Positions 32,933 through 41,807 of a stretch of DNA of 64,000 nucleotides are shown piece after piece. The DNA is taken from the NCBI GenBank assembly GCA_963747735.1, contig CAVVGE010000016.1, positions 1-64,000 on the forward strand, read 5' to 3'. Position numbers and translations under genes: made by a program. Numbering within the stretch: the first letter of the stretch is position 1; the number at the start of each line of letters is the position of its first letter. The DNA comes from AP-15 sp963747735 (lineage in GTDB: Bacteria; Pseudomonadota; Alphaproteobacteria; ATCC43930; CGMCC-115725). A model generated the notes under the pieces. That model saw only the letters and a list, made by a program, of their open reading frames with translations, was not told the origin of the DNA and made no database searches.

Positions 32933-33998
32933 TCAGTCGGCTGCCGCGGCCGATTGCGCCGCGGCCGAGCGGTGGCCTTTCTGGTGGAAATAATTCGCCC
33001 GGTAAAACTCGAGCACGAGGTCGCGATAGAGGGCGGGCGGGTAGCGCGGCGGATTGTCGGGGCCGGTGCAGCTCGGCAGGCACGCGATGACCCGGTCGGG
33101 GTTCGGGCTGTGAAAATAGGCGATCGAATAGCGGTCGTTCCCGCTGTCGTTGAGCACACCGTGCGGCGTCGACAGGAAGCGGTCGTTCGACCAGCGCCGC
33201 ATGATGTTGCCGAGATTGATCAGCAAGGTGCCGGGAATGACCGGCGGCGCAAACCATTCGCCGCCCATCGGTCCGTTTGGCGGCAGCCGCACCGCCAGCC
33301 CCGGCACCTCGCTGCGCGCCAGCGCGGTCATAAAGCTGTTGTCGGTGTGCGGCCCCTGGCCGAAGACGTTGTCCTCGGCCGTCTGCCTGCGGCGGGTAGT
33401 GCAAAAAGCGCAGATTGGCGTGGCCCTTGCCGGCAAAAAAGGGCGCAAAGAAATCGGCCGGCATGCCGAGTGCCACGGCAAAGGGCGGCAGCATCCGGTC
33501 GCACAGGGCACCCAGCGCCGCAAAATATTCCATCATGTCGGCGCGCAGGTCGGGCTCTCCCGGCGGCCACTGGTTGCGCCCGCGCAACGGCTTCCCGGCG
33601 ATCACGTCGGGATGGTCGGGAGCGCGGTCGTGGCTGATAAAAAAGCTTTCGTTCTGGTTGGGCTTTGTCGCCTTGTGCACGGTCGAGGCGCCCTGGACCG
33701 AGGCGTTTATCGGCAGATAGCCGATATTGTTCTGGTTGAGCCGCAGCGCCAGCTTCGTTTCGAGCGGCAAGGCGTGGAACCGGCGTGAGGCGGCAAAGGC
33801 GCGCTCGATCAGCGCCTCCGGGACGCCGTGGTTCAGCGCGTAGAAAAAGCCGATCTCCTCGCAGGCGTGCTCGACCTCGGCCGCGACGCGTTCGAGCGCC
33901 CCTTTCTCGCCGGCAAAATAGGGTCCGTAATCGATGACCGGAATTCGCTCGGCCGCCGCCGCGGCATCGGCGACCCGATAGCGCTCGAACAGGTTCAT
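32933..33998 (-). pseudogene. isopenicillin-N-synthase-like Fe(II)/2OG oxygenase, frameshifted
   Basis: A 2-oxoglutarate/Fe(II) oxygenase with the DIOX_N start (VPVIDYGPYF-like IPVIDYGPYFAGEKGALERV, GFFYALNHGVP) and the iron-binding HxD of QGPHTDNSF. The later His in TPHGVLND and RYSIAYFHSPNP supply the rest of the site. The N-terminal frame (from ATG 33998, with a strong ribosome site) breaks at 33383-33390. There a 4-base unit (ctgc on the + strand, gcag in the gene) is present twice; one copy would join PPQ to TAEDNVFGQG and restore a ~354-residue protein. This is a classic slippage change or consensus error. The substrate is unknown. It sits between the CoxL-like and cupin genes. Confidence 0.82.
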
Positions 33999-34027
33999 TG
34001 CCGCCTCCTGTCGTCGGTATCCCGTCC

Positions 34028-36326
34028 TCAGCCGCCGATCATACGCCAAATCGGCGCGCGCGAAGCCGGGCCTGCGAGCTCGGTCGCGCCAAAGGGTGCG
34101 AGCGCGTCGAGGATCGCGTTGGCGATTGCCGGGAAGGCGGCGACCGCCCCCGCTTCGCCGCAGCCTTTGACGCCGAGCGGGTTGGTGGTGCACCGCGTCG
34201 GGTTGAAGCCGAGATCGAAGGCGACGAGGTCGTCCGCTCGCGGCAAGGCGTAGTCGAGCAACGAGCCGGCGGCAAGCTGGCCGGTGCCGGCGTCGTAGCT
34301 GGCATGCTCGAAGAGCGCTTGGCCCGCACCCTGGGCGATCGCGCCATGCGCCTGCCCCGTCGCGATCATCGGGTTGACCAGCACACCGTAATCATCGACC
34401 GCAGTGTAGCGCGCGAGGCGGACCTGCCCGGTGTCGCGCTCGATCTCGACCTCGACGACATGCGCGCCGTTTGGGAAGGTCATCCATTCCCGCTCCCAGT
34501 AATGGTAGGTGTCGAGCGGCGTATTCCTGACGCGCGCCGCCGCGGCGACATCGAGGAGCGCCAGGCGGCGGTCGGTCCCGGCGACGACAAACTCCCCGTC
34601 CGCAAAGCGGATATCGGCTTCGGCCGCCTCCAGCATCTCGGCGGCGAGGCGCGTCCCCTTGGCGATGATTTCGTCCGCGGCGCGCCAGATCGCGGTGCCG
34701 CCCATATAGGTCGCGCGCGAGCTGCCGTGCCCGCCGCCCTTGGCGATCAGGTCGGTATCGCCCTGGACGAGGCGAATGGGTTCGTTGGGCAGCCCGAGGC
34801 GGTCGGCCAGAATCTGCGGAAACGTCGTCTCGTGGCCCTGGCCGATGGTCTGGGTGCCGGTGATCAGCGCTACCGTGCCATCGGCCTCGAAACGGATTTC
34901 GACATTTTCGTGCGGTGTCCCGCCGGTCGCCTTGATGTGATAGGCAAAGCCGAGGCCGCGCAACCGCCCGCGCGCCTCGCTCTCCTTGCGCCGTGAGGGA
35001 AAACCCGCGACATCGGCACGGGCGAGGGCCTGATCGAACGTCTCGGCAAAGGCGCCGCTGTCGACCTGGTTGCCAAACGCATTTTTGAGCGGCATCGCCG
35101 CCGCCGGGACCATGTTGATATGGCGCAGCCGGGCGCGGTCGAAGCCGCATTCGCGCGCCGCCTGGTCGATCAGCCGCTCGATGATGTTGACCGCCTCGGC
35201 ATAGCCCGGCCCGCGGCTGACGCCGATCGGCGCGGTGTTGGTCAGCACCGCCGTGATATTCAGCTCGATCGCCGGGATGCGATAGACGGTGCCGGGCAGA
35301 AAGGCATATTGAAACGTCTGCACGCCGCCGGCGCTGCCCGCCAGATACGCCCCGAGATTGGCGGCGCTGTCGATCCGCAACGCCAGAAACCGGCCGGCCC
35401 TATCGAGCGCCAGCGCCGCATTCGCCAGATGGTCGCGCGCCTGATGGTCGGCGAGAAACACCTCGCTGCGGCTGGCGATCCACTTGACCGGGCGGCCGAC
35501 GCGTTTCGCCGCCCACAGGATCAGCACGTGCTCGGGATAGATAAAGTTCTTGGCGCCAAAGCCGCCGCCGACATCCGGCGCGACAAACCGCACGGCCGCG
35601 GCCGGGACACCCAAGGCGCGGGCCGCATGGTCGCGGGTGTTGTGCAGGCTCTGGCTCGACACATGGGCGGTGTAGCGGCCGGTCGCCGCATCCCAAATCC
35701 CGACGATGCCGCGCGGCTCGATCGGGTTGGTGACGATGCGGTGGTTGTCGAGACGCAATTCGACGGTATACGCCGCCGCGGCAAAGCCCGCCGCCACCGC
35801 GCCAGGGTCGCCCGTATGCCATTCGAGGCACAGATTGCCCGGCACCTCGGCGGCGAGCTGCGGCGCGCCGGGAGCGCGGGCGGCGGCGGCGCCGGTCACC
35901 GCCGGCAGCGGGGCATAATCGACCGCCACCAGCTCGGCGGCGTCGAGCGCCTGGTCGCGGGTTTCGGCGACGATCAGCGCGACCGCCTCGCCGGCCCAGC
36001 GCACCTTGCCCTCGGCCAAGAGCGGCTGCGGCAGAAAGGCAAAGGGCTCGCCGGTCTGGGTGTTGGCCTCGGCCGCGGGCCGCAGCGGCTCTAATCCGTC
36101 GGCGCTTGACCTCGGCGGCGGTCAATACGGCAAGGATGCCCGGCGCCGCGCGCGCCGCACGCACGTCGATATGCTCGATCCGGGCATGCGCATGCGGCGA
36201 GCGCAGCACGACGGCGTGCGCGAGCCCGGCAAAGGCGAGGTCGTCGAGATAGCGTCCCCGGCCGGTCAAAAAGCGCTGGTCCTCGCGGCGCTTCGGGCGA
36301 TCGCCGATCCCGGCGCGATCGGTCAT
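34028..36326 (-). pseudogene. molybdenum hydroxylase large subunit (CoxL/XdhB-like), frameshifted near its N-terminus
   Basis: A ~766-residue xanthine-oxidase/CO-dehydrogenase large-subunit-like protein that would bind Mo-pterin and hydroxylate a substrate. The N-terminus (KRREDQRFLTGRGRYLDDLA) is followed by SPHAHARIEHIDV. After ILAVLTAAEVK the frame changes at about 36098-36106 and homology resumes with EPLRPAAEANTQTGEPFAFL and VRWAGEAVALIVAE. Cofactor-binding stretches such as VAPDVGGGFGAKNFIYPEH, TQTIGQGHETTFPQILADRL and VKGCGEAGAVAAFPAI are intact. The active-site loop reads GVSRGPGYAEA rather than the usual AYRGAGRPEA (form II). No CoxS (2Fe-2S) or CoxM (FAD) gene is adjacent. It overlaps the nucleotidyltransferase end (ATGA). 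Confidence 0.85.
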
Positions 36327-36926
36327 GCCGGCTCCCTCTCCTGCCAAGGACGCACCGTGACCTCGGGCCAGATCGATTGCGCGCGCTCGGCCTTGGCGCG
36401 GTGCGAGGCGGCGTTGTCGAGCGCCGGGTTCGGCCGGATCACCATCGCAAACATGTCGCCGAGACCGAACGGGGCGGCCACGTCGAGCCGATCGTCGCCG
36501 TCGAGCCGCACGCCGACCGCGTGCACGACCGAGGCGTAGCGCGACAGGGCTTCGTCGGCCGAGGCGAGCGGCGGGTACGGGGTGCCGAAGCGGCCTTCGA
36601 ACCACAGATGAACGCGCGCCTGGTTCCTCGCCTCGACCGGGCCGACACAGCCTCGCGTCGCCGCGCCGACCTGGCCGATGATCCGGTCCTCGGCCTCCCA
36701 GGACAGATCAGAACCGTCGAAATAGATCAGGTCGTAATCCTTGATCCCGGTGCCGCGGGCGCGCCCGGTCAAGCGCGTTCCACACGGTCTGATAGAGGCA
36801 GCCGGCGACGAGCCGCCATTGCGGCAGGCGCAACCCGCGCAGGCACACCAAGAGGCGCATCAGATCGGGGTCGGCGCGGAGGATCGCTTCGAGCCGGTGC
36901 CGCTCCTCGGCCGCCGGCCCGGTCAC
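36323..36926 (-). pseudogene. nucleotidyltransferase family protein (COG3575-like), frameshifted
   Basis: A small nucleotidyltransferase-like protein. The N-terminal helices (RADPDLMRLLVCLRGLRLPQ, then WRLVAGCLYQTVWNAL) start from GTG 36926, which overlaps the GST stop. The C-terminal part (TGRARGTGIKDYDLIYFDGS, then DLSWEAEDRII) carries the conserved K-D-Y-D-L-I-Y-F-D catalytic signature. It lies in the next frame and ends at 36323. The break is at an extra base in the aa pair 36771-36772 (+ strand); removing it joins WNAL to TGRARG. Restored length is ~200 residues, normal for the family. Function is unknown (the family is usually annotated as nucleotidyltransferase). It is operonic with the CoxL-like gene. 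Confidence 0.8.
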
Positions 36927-37501
36927 GGCAGCTGGTAGCCGACCTTCGATTCGATCTCCAAGGTGCGCTGCACCGCCGGCCGCGCCATCATCCGCTGGTA
37001 ATGCCCGTAAAGCCCGGGATAGGCGCCGGGCTCGGGCTTCAGGGTCGTGAAAAAGCGCCAAAAGAGGCGGAAGAGGTGAATGTCGGCGATCGAATATTGG
37101 CCGACCGCCCACTCCCTCTTGCCAAACTTTTGCTCGGTAAGGGCGAACACCTCCTGCCAGCGCTCGTTGCCGATGCGGCGCGCCGGATGCACGGTCGAGG
37201 CGATAAACGACATCCACGCGATCGCCTGCGCCTCGGCTTCGATGCCCCCTTGCGGCCACAACCCGGCCTCGGGATGGCGCCTGGCGAGGTAATAGAGGGT
37301 CGCCGCCACCTCGGTCATGACCCGCCCGTCGATGATCAGCGCCGGGACCTTGCCCTCCGGGTTGACCGTCAGATAGTCGGGCGAATGCTGCTCGCGCTTG
37401 GCAAACGAGACCCAGCGCGGCTCGAACGCGACCCCGACCTCGTGCAGCGCAATATGCGTCGCCATCGAGCTCGACCCCGGCGACATATAAACCGTCAGCA
37501 T
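36923..37501 (-). CDS. glutathione S-transferase family protein
   Basis: A 192-residue GST. The thioredoxin-like N-terminal domain (LTVYMSPGSSSMATHIALHE, VNPEGKVPALIIDG with the cis-Pro, and VMTEVAATLYYLA with the E-x-x-A glutathione contact) is followed by an all-helical domain. Ser residues at positions 7-12 could be the catalytic nucleophile side, as in beta or zeta-like bacterial GSTs. It conjugates or binds glutathione in the cytosol; substrate is unknown. It is the first gene of the minus-strand operon with nucleotidyltransferase, CoxL-like, oxygenase and cupin genes, and its stop overlaps the following GTG start. Confidence 0.92.
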   Translation of the reverse strand: MLTVYMSPGSSSMATHIALHEVGVAFEPRWVSFAKREQHSPDYLTVNPEGKVPALIIDGRVMTEVAATLYYLARRHPEAGLWPQGGIEAEAQAIAWMSFIASTVHPARRIGNERWQEVFALTEQKFGKREWAVGQYSIADIHLFRLFWRFFTTLKPEPGAYPGLYGHYQRMMARPAVQRTLEIESKVGYQLP

Positions 37502-37633
37502 GGCATCCCCCGTGGTCCACGGCCGATCGTCCCCTGCCGCAGCGCAGAGGTCAACCGGGTCAGCGCCTGCTCCCGGCGAGCGGTGCGGGCGAGGCGATCC
37601 GCTATGTGTGCGGCCGCCTCGCCCGCGGGCCGG

Positions 37634-38401
37634 TCAGAGCGGGATGCGCCGGCGCGCGCTTTGCCGTCGGCTTACCGGCTCGCCGAACGCGGCGCGGCTA
37701 CGCTCCAATTGACGCAGGTGCCGGTCCGTCCACATCCGGACGCGGCGCTCGCGGCGCGATCCCCCGGGTGGTTTGGCTCGCTGGTTCAGCCGCGCGAGTG
37801 AGCCGGTGACCTGCGTCCAGCCGCTTTGCGGGTCAAATTTCTGCGCATAGCCGCCGGTCAGCACCTCGAATGGGGTGCGGCAATGCTCTTTAAGATCGAT
37901 CGCCCCCTGCGCGTGTTGATGACCAAACCAGTTTGGCGTGATGAAGTCGGTGACCAGGGTGCCATCGATCTCGTAGCCGTATTGCTCGTCTTCGACGGGG
38001 TCACAAACTTCGCCGGCCCAGAACACGCCCTGACTGTCCTGGTAGGCGCTGTTGAGCCATGGATCGACCGCCATCTCACAGAATTCGTGGGTGGCGCCTA
38101 CGCTGACGCTGGCATGGTCGTCGAGCAAGGTTCTGACGAACACTTTCGAGATCGGCAGTCCCTCATTCGTCAGATCGTGATAAGCGAGGGCGCCGGCCTG
38201 GTCGCTGTCGTTCAGAAATACGGCCCACCAAGTGCCGGCGGCCGGGCTTTGCCCCCGCGGGACGAAAGTGAAGGTCGCATCATCGACCCCCCAGACCCCT
38301 CGCAGGTCGCGGTTCCATTGCTGCTCGAAGGCCGGCAGCATGTGCTGGACCTCGGCGTCGGAGATCGCGTCCGATTCGTTGATCACGGCGATTTGCGGCA
38401 T
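37634..38401 (-). CDS. uncharacterised protein with a putative zinc-dependent HExxM/DP site
   Basis: A 255-residue protein that I recognise only as belonging to a conserved uncharacterised group. It contains VGATHEFCEMAVDPWLNSAY, resembling the HExxxM...DP pattern of zincin-like proteins, and then GEVCDPVEDEQYGYEIDGTL and TDFITPNWFGHQHAQGAIDL. The metal-binding reading is inference. There is no signal peptide. The last ~45 residues are highly basic (RRERRVRMWTDRHLRQLERS and beyond), perhaps a nucleic-acid or membrane-binding tail. Its GC content is slightly lower and more even than its neighbours. ATG 38401 is the first start; no obvious ribosome site is needed to distinguish alternatives. 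It is probably monocistronic, between GST and serine hydrolase genes. Confidence 0.6.
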   Translation of the reverse strand: MPQIAVINESDAISDAEVQHMLPAFEQQWNRDLRGVWGVDDATFTFVPRGQSPAAGTWWAVFLNDSDQAGALAYHDLTNEGLPISKVFVRTLLDDHASVSVGATHEFCEMAVDPWLNSAYQDSQGVFWAGEVCDPVEDEQYGYEIDGTLVTDFITPNWFGHQHAQGAIDLKEHCRTPFEVLTGGYAQKFDPQSGWTQVTGSLARLNQRAKPPGGSRRERRVRMWTDRHLRQLERSRAAFGEPVSRRQSARRRIPL

Positions 38402-38580
38402 GGTTCTCCTCCCGATTGGCAGGTGCCGCGGGCTCGCTCCCGGTCGTGTTCGAACCGGACCGGGCCGGGCACGCGGTAAGCCTCCAGGTTAGCGCTCGCC
38501 GCCGCGGATCGATGTGAACGGCTTCACACCGGCGCCGATTTTGCGCGGAGCCGTAAGCGACGGACGGGTGGACCGCAGGT

Positions 38581-39675
38581 TTACCGCCGGCATGCCGACG
38601 CGGCGCTGGCCAGCCGCATGAAGTCGTTCATGGCGGCGGGGTCGGTCCAGCGCAGGACGGCGACGAGGTCGTTGTCGGGGTCGATCCAGGTCAGGTTGCC
38701 ACCGGCGCCGCGGGCGTAATAGCTCGTCGCCGACCCGCTCGGATAAAGCTGCCGGCCGGTGTTGAGCCACCAGAGATAGCCGTATTGCGGGTAGCGCGGG
38801 CAGGGCTCGCGCATCCGGTCGATCCAGGCTTCGGAGAGGATGCGGCGGCCGTTCCATTCGCCGCGGCGCAGCATCAGAAGACCGATCCGTGCCTGGTCGC
38901 GTGCGCTGATAAAGGCGCCGCCGCCCCAGTGGCCGCCGCCCGAGACCGACTGCACGCGCTCGCCGCCGATCTCGACCCAGGAATTGCGGTAGCCGTGCCA
39001 CTCCCAATCGGGCGACGCGCCGATCGGCTCCATGACCAGCTCGCGAAACACCTCGGGCAAGGGCCGCCGCCAGACCCGCAGCAGCGCTAAAGCGAGCCGG
39101 TTGATGCGGACGTCGTTGTATTCCCAGAACCCGCCGGGCGGCTGGAGGTCGCGGTGCGATCCCTTTGGCGCCGTGGACGGCCGGCCGCCGACCGCGCGGT
39201 TGCGGTCGATCAGGTCGGGCTTGTCCCACAGCGTCCCTTCCCATTCCGAAGTTTGCTGCAGCAGGTGGTGCCAGGTGATGGCGTCGTTGTGCGGCGGGTC
39301 GAAGCCGCCATCCTCGACGCTGAGACGCACCCGGTCGTGCGGGTCGCGGATCAAGCCGCGGTCCCAGGCGAGCCCGGCCAGGATCGAGAGGTAGCTCTTG
39401 GCGACGCTGAAGGTCATGTCGGCGCGGGCCGTGTCGCCCCATTCGGCGACGATCTCGCCGCCTTTCAGGATCAGGCCGTTCGGGCCGCCGCGCGGGCGCA
39501 CCGGCCCGAGCGTCTCGTTCCAGGGCGGCCGTTCGGCAAAGTCGCTCGCCACCATCTGCGCCAGGTCGCGCGACCACGGCGTCTCGGCTTCGGCGGCGTG
39601 CCGCGCCGCGGCGGCGAACCGGGCGGGGTCGCGCGCCGCCCAGCTGGCGGGATGGGGAGGCGGGAAATAGCTCAT
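38581..39675 (-). CDS. serine hydrolase (beta-lactamase/class C-like)
   Basis: A 364-residue serine hydrolase of the beta-lactamase/D-aminopeptidase/esterase family. The catalytic S90-x-x-K93 is in TFSVAKSYLSILAGLAWDRG; the second motif is Y-x-N in WEYNDVRINRLAL. The third motif is in SGGGHWGGGAFISARDQARI (H-x-G-like). There is no signal peptide, so it is probably cytoplasmic and more likely an esterase or amide hydrolase than a true beta-lactamase. ATG 39675 is chosen because the open frame upstream shows no homology. It is divergent from tatA with a 177-base gap. Confidence 0.9.
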   Translation of the reverse strand: MSYFPPPHPASWAARDPARFAAAARHAAEAETPWSRDLAQMVASDFAERPPWNETLGPVRPRGGPNGLILKGGEIVAEWGDTARADMTFSVAKSYLSILAGLAWDRGLIRDPHDRVRLSVEDGGFDPPHNDAITWHHLLQQTSEWEGTLWDKPDLIDRNRAVGGRPSTAPKGSHRDLQPPGGFWEYNDVRINRLALALLRVWRRPLPEVFRELVMEPIGASPDWEWHGYRNSWVEIGGERVQSVSGGGHWGGGAFISARDQARIGLLMLRRGEWNGRRILSEAWIDRMREPCPRYPQYGYLWWLNTGRQLYPSGSATSYYARGAGGNLTWIDPDNDLVAVLRWTDPAAMNDFMRLASAASACRR

Positions 39676-39852
39676 CGAGGGTGCTCCTGGGGATGGGCCG
39701 GCCGGGGCGGGGCTTGGCGGGGCGGGGCTTGATTTTCCGCCGATCCGCACGACTTCGTCGGATAGCGGCGGCACGAGAAAACGCCGCCGGCTTGCAGTTC
39801 GACGGCCCGGTTTGCTACAACACGGGTCCGTCAGGCTTCCGGGGTCGCGGAT

Positions 39853-40110
39853 ATGGGTTCGTTCAGCTTGATGCACTGGATCGTGGTTTTGGCCATTATC
39901 CTGATTCTGTTCGGCGCCGGGAAGCTGCCCCGCGTAATGGGTGATTTTGCCAAGGGAATCAAGGCCTTCAAATCCGGGATGAAGGAGGAGGAGGACGAGC
40001 CCGAGGCGGCGACCGCCCAGGCCCAGGTGCCGCCTCCCGCCGCCGCAGCGACTGCCGCTGCCGCGACAACCGCGACCGCCGCTGCCGATCGCCCGCGCGA
40101 GCACGCCTAA
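39853..40110 (+). CDS. tatA: twin-arginine translocase subunit TatA
   Basis: An 85-residue TatA. The N-terminal transmembrane helix (HWIVVLAIILILFGAGKLPR, residues 8-27) has the FG motif at the bend, and an amphipathic helix follows (GDFAKGIKAFKSGM). The C-terminal half is acidic then Ala/Pro-rich (PPPAAAATAAAATTATAAAD), longer than the minimal protein. TatA forms the pore for folded proteins exported by TatBC. tatB and tatC are not in the window. It heads a plus-strand run with SET, CoxD-like, unknown and CoxE-like genes. The Tat-dependent dienelactone hydrolase at 59294 is one likely client. Confidence 0.95.
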   Translation: MGSFSLMHWIVVLAIILILFGAGKLPRVMGDFAKGIKAFKSGMKEEEDEPEAATAQAQVPPPAAAATAAAATTATAAADRPREHA

Positions 40111-40129
40111 AGCCCCGGCGCCCGCGGGC

Positions 40130-40543
40130 GTGCCCGCCAGTGCGGGCCGGCCCCCGTTGCTGTCGATCCCAGACCTGCGCCTCGAGATCCGCGAGCATCC
40201 GGTGCGCGGCCGCGGCATTTTCGCGCGTGAGCCGATCGCCGCGGGAAGGCTGATCGAGGCCGCGCCCGTCATCGTCATTCCCGTCCGGCAGTGCCGCACG
40301 CTCGACCGCACGGTCATGCACGACTACTACTTTCACTGGGATGGCGATCCCGATGGCGAGGGGCGCGGCGCGCTCGCCCTCGGCCTCGTCAGCTTGTGCA
40401 ATCACTCCGCCCGGCCGCGCGCCCGCGTCGTCCGGAATTTCGAGCGGCGCACGCTCGACCTCGTCGCGCTCTCGGCGATCGAGGAGAGCGAAGAGGTCAC
40501 GATCGACTACAATTGCCCGCTGTGGTTCGAGCCCAGCGAATAA
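40130..40543 (+). CDS. SET-domain protein-lysine methyltransferase-like protein
   Basis: A 137-residue single SET domain. The start (LRLEIREHPVRGRGIFAREP) is the usual N-SET. LGLVSLCNHSARPRARVVRN contains the N-H-S SAM-binding motif, and EEVTIDYNCPLW holds the catalytic Tyr. Bacterial SET proteins methylate lysines of proteins or act as unknown modifiers. GTG at 40130 starts 19 bases after tatA and is followed 14 bases later by the CoxD-like gene. Why a SET gene stands between tatA and a Mo-enzyme maturation-type ATPase is unknown. No post-SET Cys cluster is seen. Confidence 0.88.
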   Translation: MPASAGRPPLLSIPDLRLEIREHPVRGRGIFAREPIAAGRLIEAAPVIVIPVRQCRTLDRTVMHDYYFHWDGDPDGEGRGALALGLVSLCNHSARPRARVVRNFERRTLDLVALSAIEESEEVTIDYNCPLWFEPSE

Positions 40544-40557
40544 GGGATGCGCAGAAC

Positions 40558-41409
40558 ATGCGACGCTTCGAGGGCACCGACAGCTATATCGCGACCCCGG
40601 ATCTGCAGGTCGCGGTCAATGCCGCGATCGCGCTCGAGCGCCCGCTCCTCGTCAAGGGCGAGCCCGGCACCGGCAAGACCATCCTCGCCCATGAGATTGC
40701 CCACGGCATCGGCAAGGACCTGATCACCTGGCACATCAAATCGACCACCAAGGCGCAGCAGGGGCTCTACGAATACGATGCGGTCTCGCGGCTGCGCGAC
40801 GGCCAGCTCGGCGACGCGCGGGTGCACGACATCGCCAACTACATCGTGCCCGGCAAATTGTGGGAGGCGTTCGAGGCGGACGCGGCGCCGGTATTGCTGA
40901 TCGACGAGATCGACAAGGCCGATATCGAGTTCCCGAACGACCTCTTGCTCGAGCTCGACCGCATGGAGTTCTACGTTTACGAGACGCGGCGCACGATCCA
41001 GGCGCTCCACCGCCCGGTCGTCGTCATCACCTCAAACAACGAAAAGGAATTGCCCGACGCGTTTTTGCGGCGCTGCTTTTTTCATTACATCCGCTTTCCC
41101 GACCGCGAGACGATGGAGCGCATCGTCGATGTGCATTTCCCGGGGTTGAAGCACGATCTGGTGCACGAGGCGCTCACGGTTTTTTTCGACATTCGCGAGG
41201 CGCCGGGGTTAAAGAAGAAGCCCTCGACCTCGGAATTGCTCGACTGGCTCAAACTGCTGCTGGTCGAGGACATCTCTCCCGAAACCCTGCGCACCCGCGA
41301 CCCGACAAAGCTGATCCCGCCCCTGCACGGCGCCCTCCTCAAAAACGAGCAGGACGTGCAATTGTTCGAGCGCCTCGCCTTTCTGCACAGGAGGGGGGAA
41401 CGGAGATGA
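40558..41409 (+). CDS. CoxD-like AAA+ ATPase (MoxR family)
   Basis: A 283-residue AAA+ ATPase. Walker A is GEPGTGKT (residues 34-41), Walker B is VLLIDEIDKADIEFPNDLLL and sensor 1 VVVITSNNEKELPDAFLRRC. FHYIRFPDRETMERIVDVHF and the following helices form the lid. It is close to CoxD, the ATPase that helps mature the Mo-Cu active site of carbon monoxide dehydrogenase with CoxE. ATG 40558 is chosen by homology; the open frame upstream is unrelated. Its stop overlaps the start of an unknown gene (ATGA), and the CoxE-like VWA gene comes next. The only Mo-hydroxylase large subunit in the window is at 34028. Confidence 0.93.
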   Translation: MRRFEGTDSYIATPDLQVAVNAAIALERPLLVKGEPGTGKTILAHEIAHGIGKDLITWHIKSTTKAQQGLYEYDAVSRLRDGQLGDARVHDIANYIVPGKLWEAFEADAAPVLLIDEIDKADIEFPNDLLLELDRMEFYVYETRRTIQALHRPVVVITSNNEKELPDAFLRRCFFHYIRFPDRETMERIVDVHFPGLKHDLVHEALTVFFDIREAPGLKKKPSTSELLDWLKLLLVEDISPETLRTRDPTKLIPPLHGALLKNEQDVQLFERLAFLHRRGERR

Positions 41410-41804
41410 CCGCGCGCAAGGGATCACGGGCGTCCAGCAAGCAACCGGTTGAGAAGGTTGAAATGCCCGCGGTCCTCACGGAGGACGATCTCTTCGAAAT
41501 GGCAAATCTGTATCCGGATGAGACCGGGCTGCCGATGACAGTCTGGGTCAGTCCGCGGGGAAACGCTCGGCACGATGCGCGAATAAAGGTCAACATGACG
41601 CACGGAAACCGGATGACTGTTGAAAACACCGCGGTCGTCGCAATCCGGCCCGCTCCACACCTCGTCGCAGGGCGGTTGTCCGCAGAGGATGAACAGGCGG
41701 TTTTCCGCTGGATCGGCCTCAACACGCCTGCTTTGATCGCCTATTGGAACGGCGATATCGGTACAATTCAGTTGGCCCGGGCGCTGATGCCGCTGATTCG
41801 GTAA
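41406..41804 (+). CDS. uncharacterised small protein inserted between CoxD-like and CoxE-like genes
   Basis: A 132-residue protein of unknown family. After a basic start (MTARKGSRASSKQPVEKVEM) comes a helix (LTEDDLFEMANLYPDETGLP) and then a conserved-looking core VWVSPRGNARHDARIKVNMT that continues to VVAIRPAPHLVAGRL. It ends in a helical segment (FRWIGLNTPALIAYWNGDIG). It begins with an ATGA overlap on the CoxD-like gene and ends three bases before the CoxE-like start, so it is tightly operonic. Its codon use is visibly less GC-biased than its neighbours (gaaaaggttgaaatgc and similar), suggesting later insertion. It has no signal or transmembrane segment. Confidence 0.75.
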   Translation: MTARKGSRASSKQPVEKVEMPAVLTEDDLFEMANLYPDETGLPMTVWVSPRGNARHDARIKVNMTHGNRMTVENTAVVAIRPAPHLVAGRLSAEDEQAVFRWIGLNTPALIAYWNGDIGTIQLARALMPLIR

Positions 41805-41807
41805 CGC

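Noticed and set aside
39676..40317. N-terminal extension of the serine hydrolase to about 578 residues
   Set aside because: The extra sequence is antisense to tatA and the SET gene and shows no homology; ATG 39675 begins the recognisable protein.
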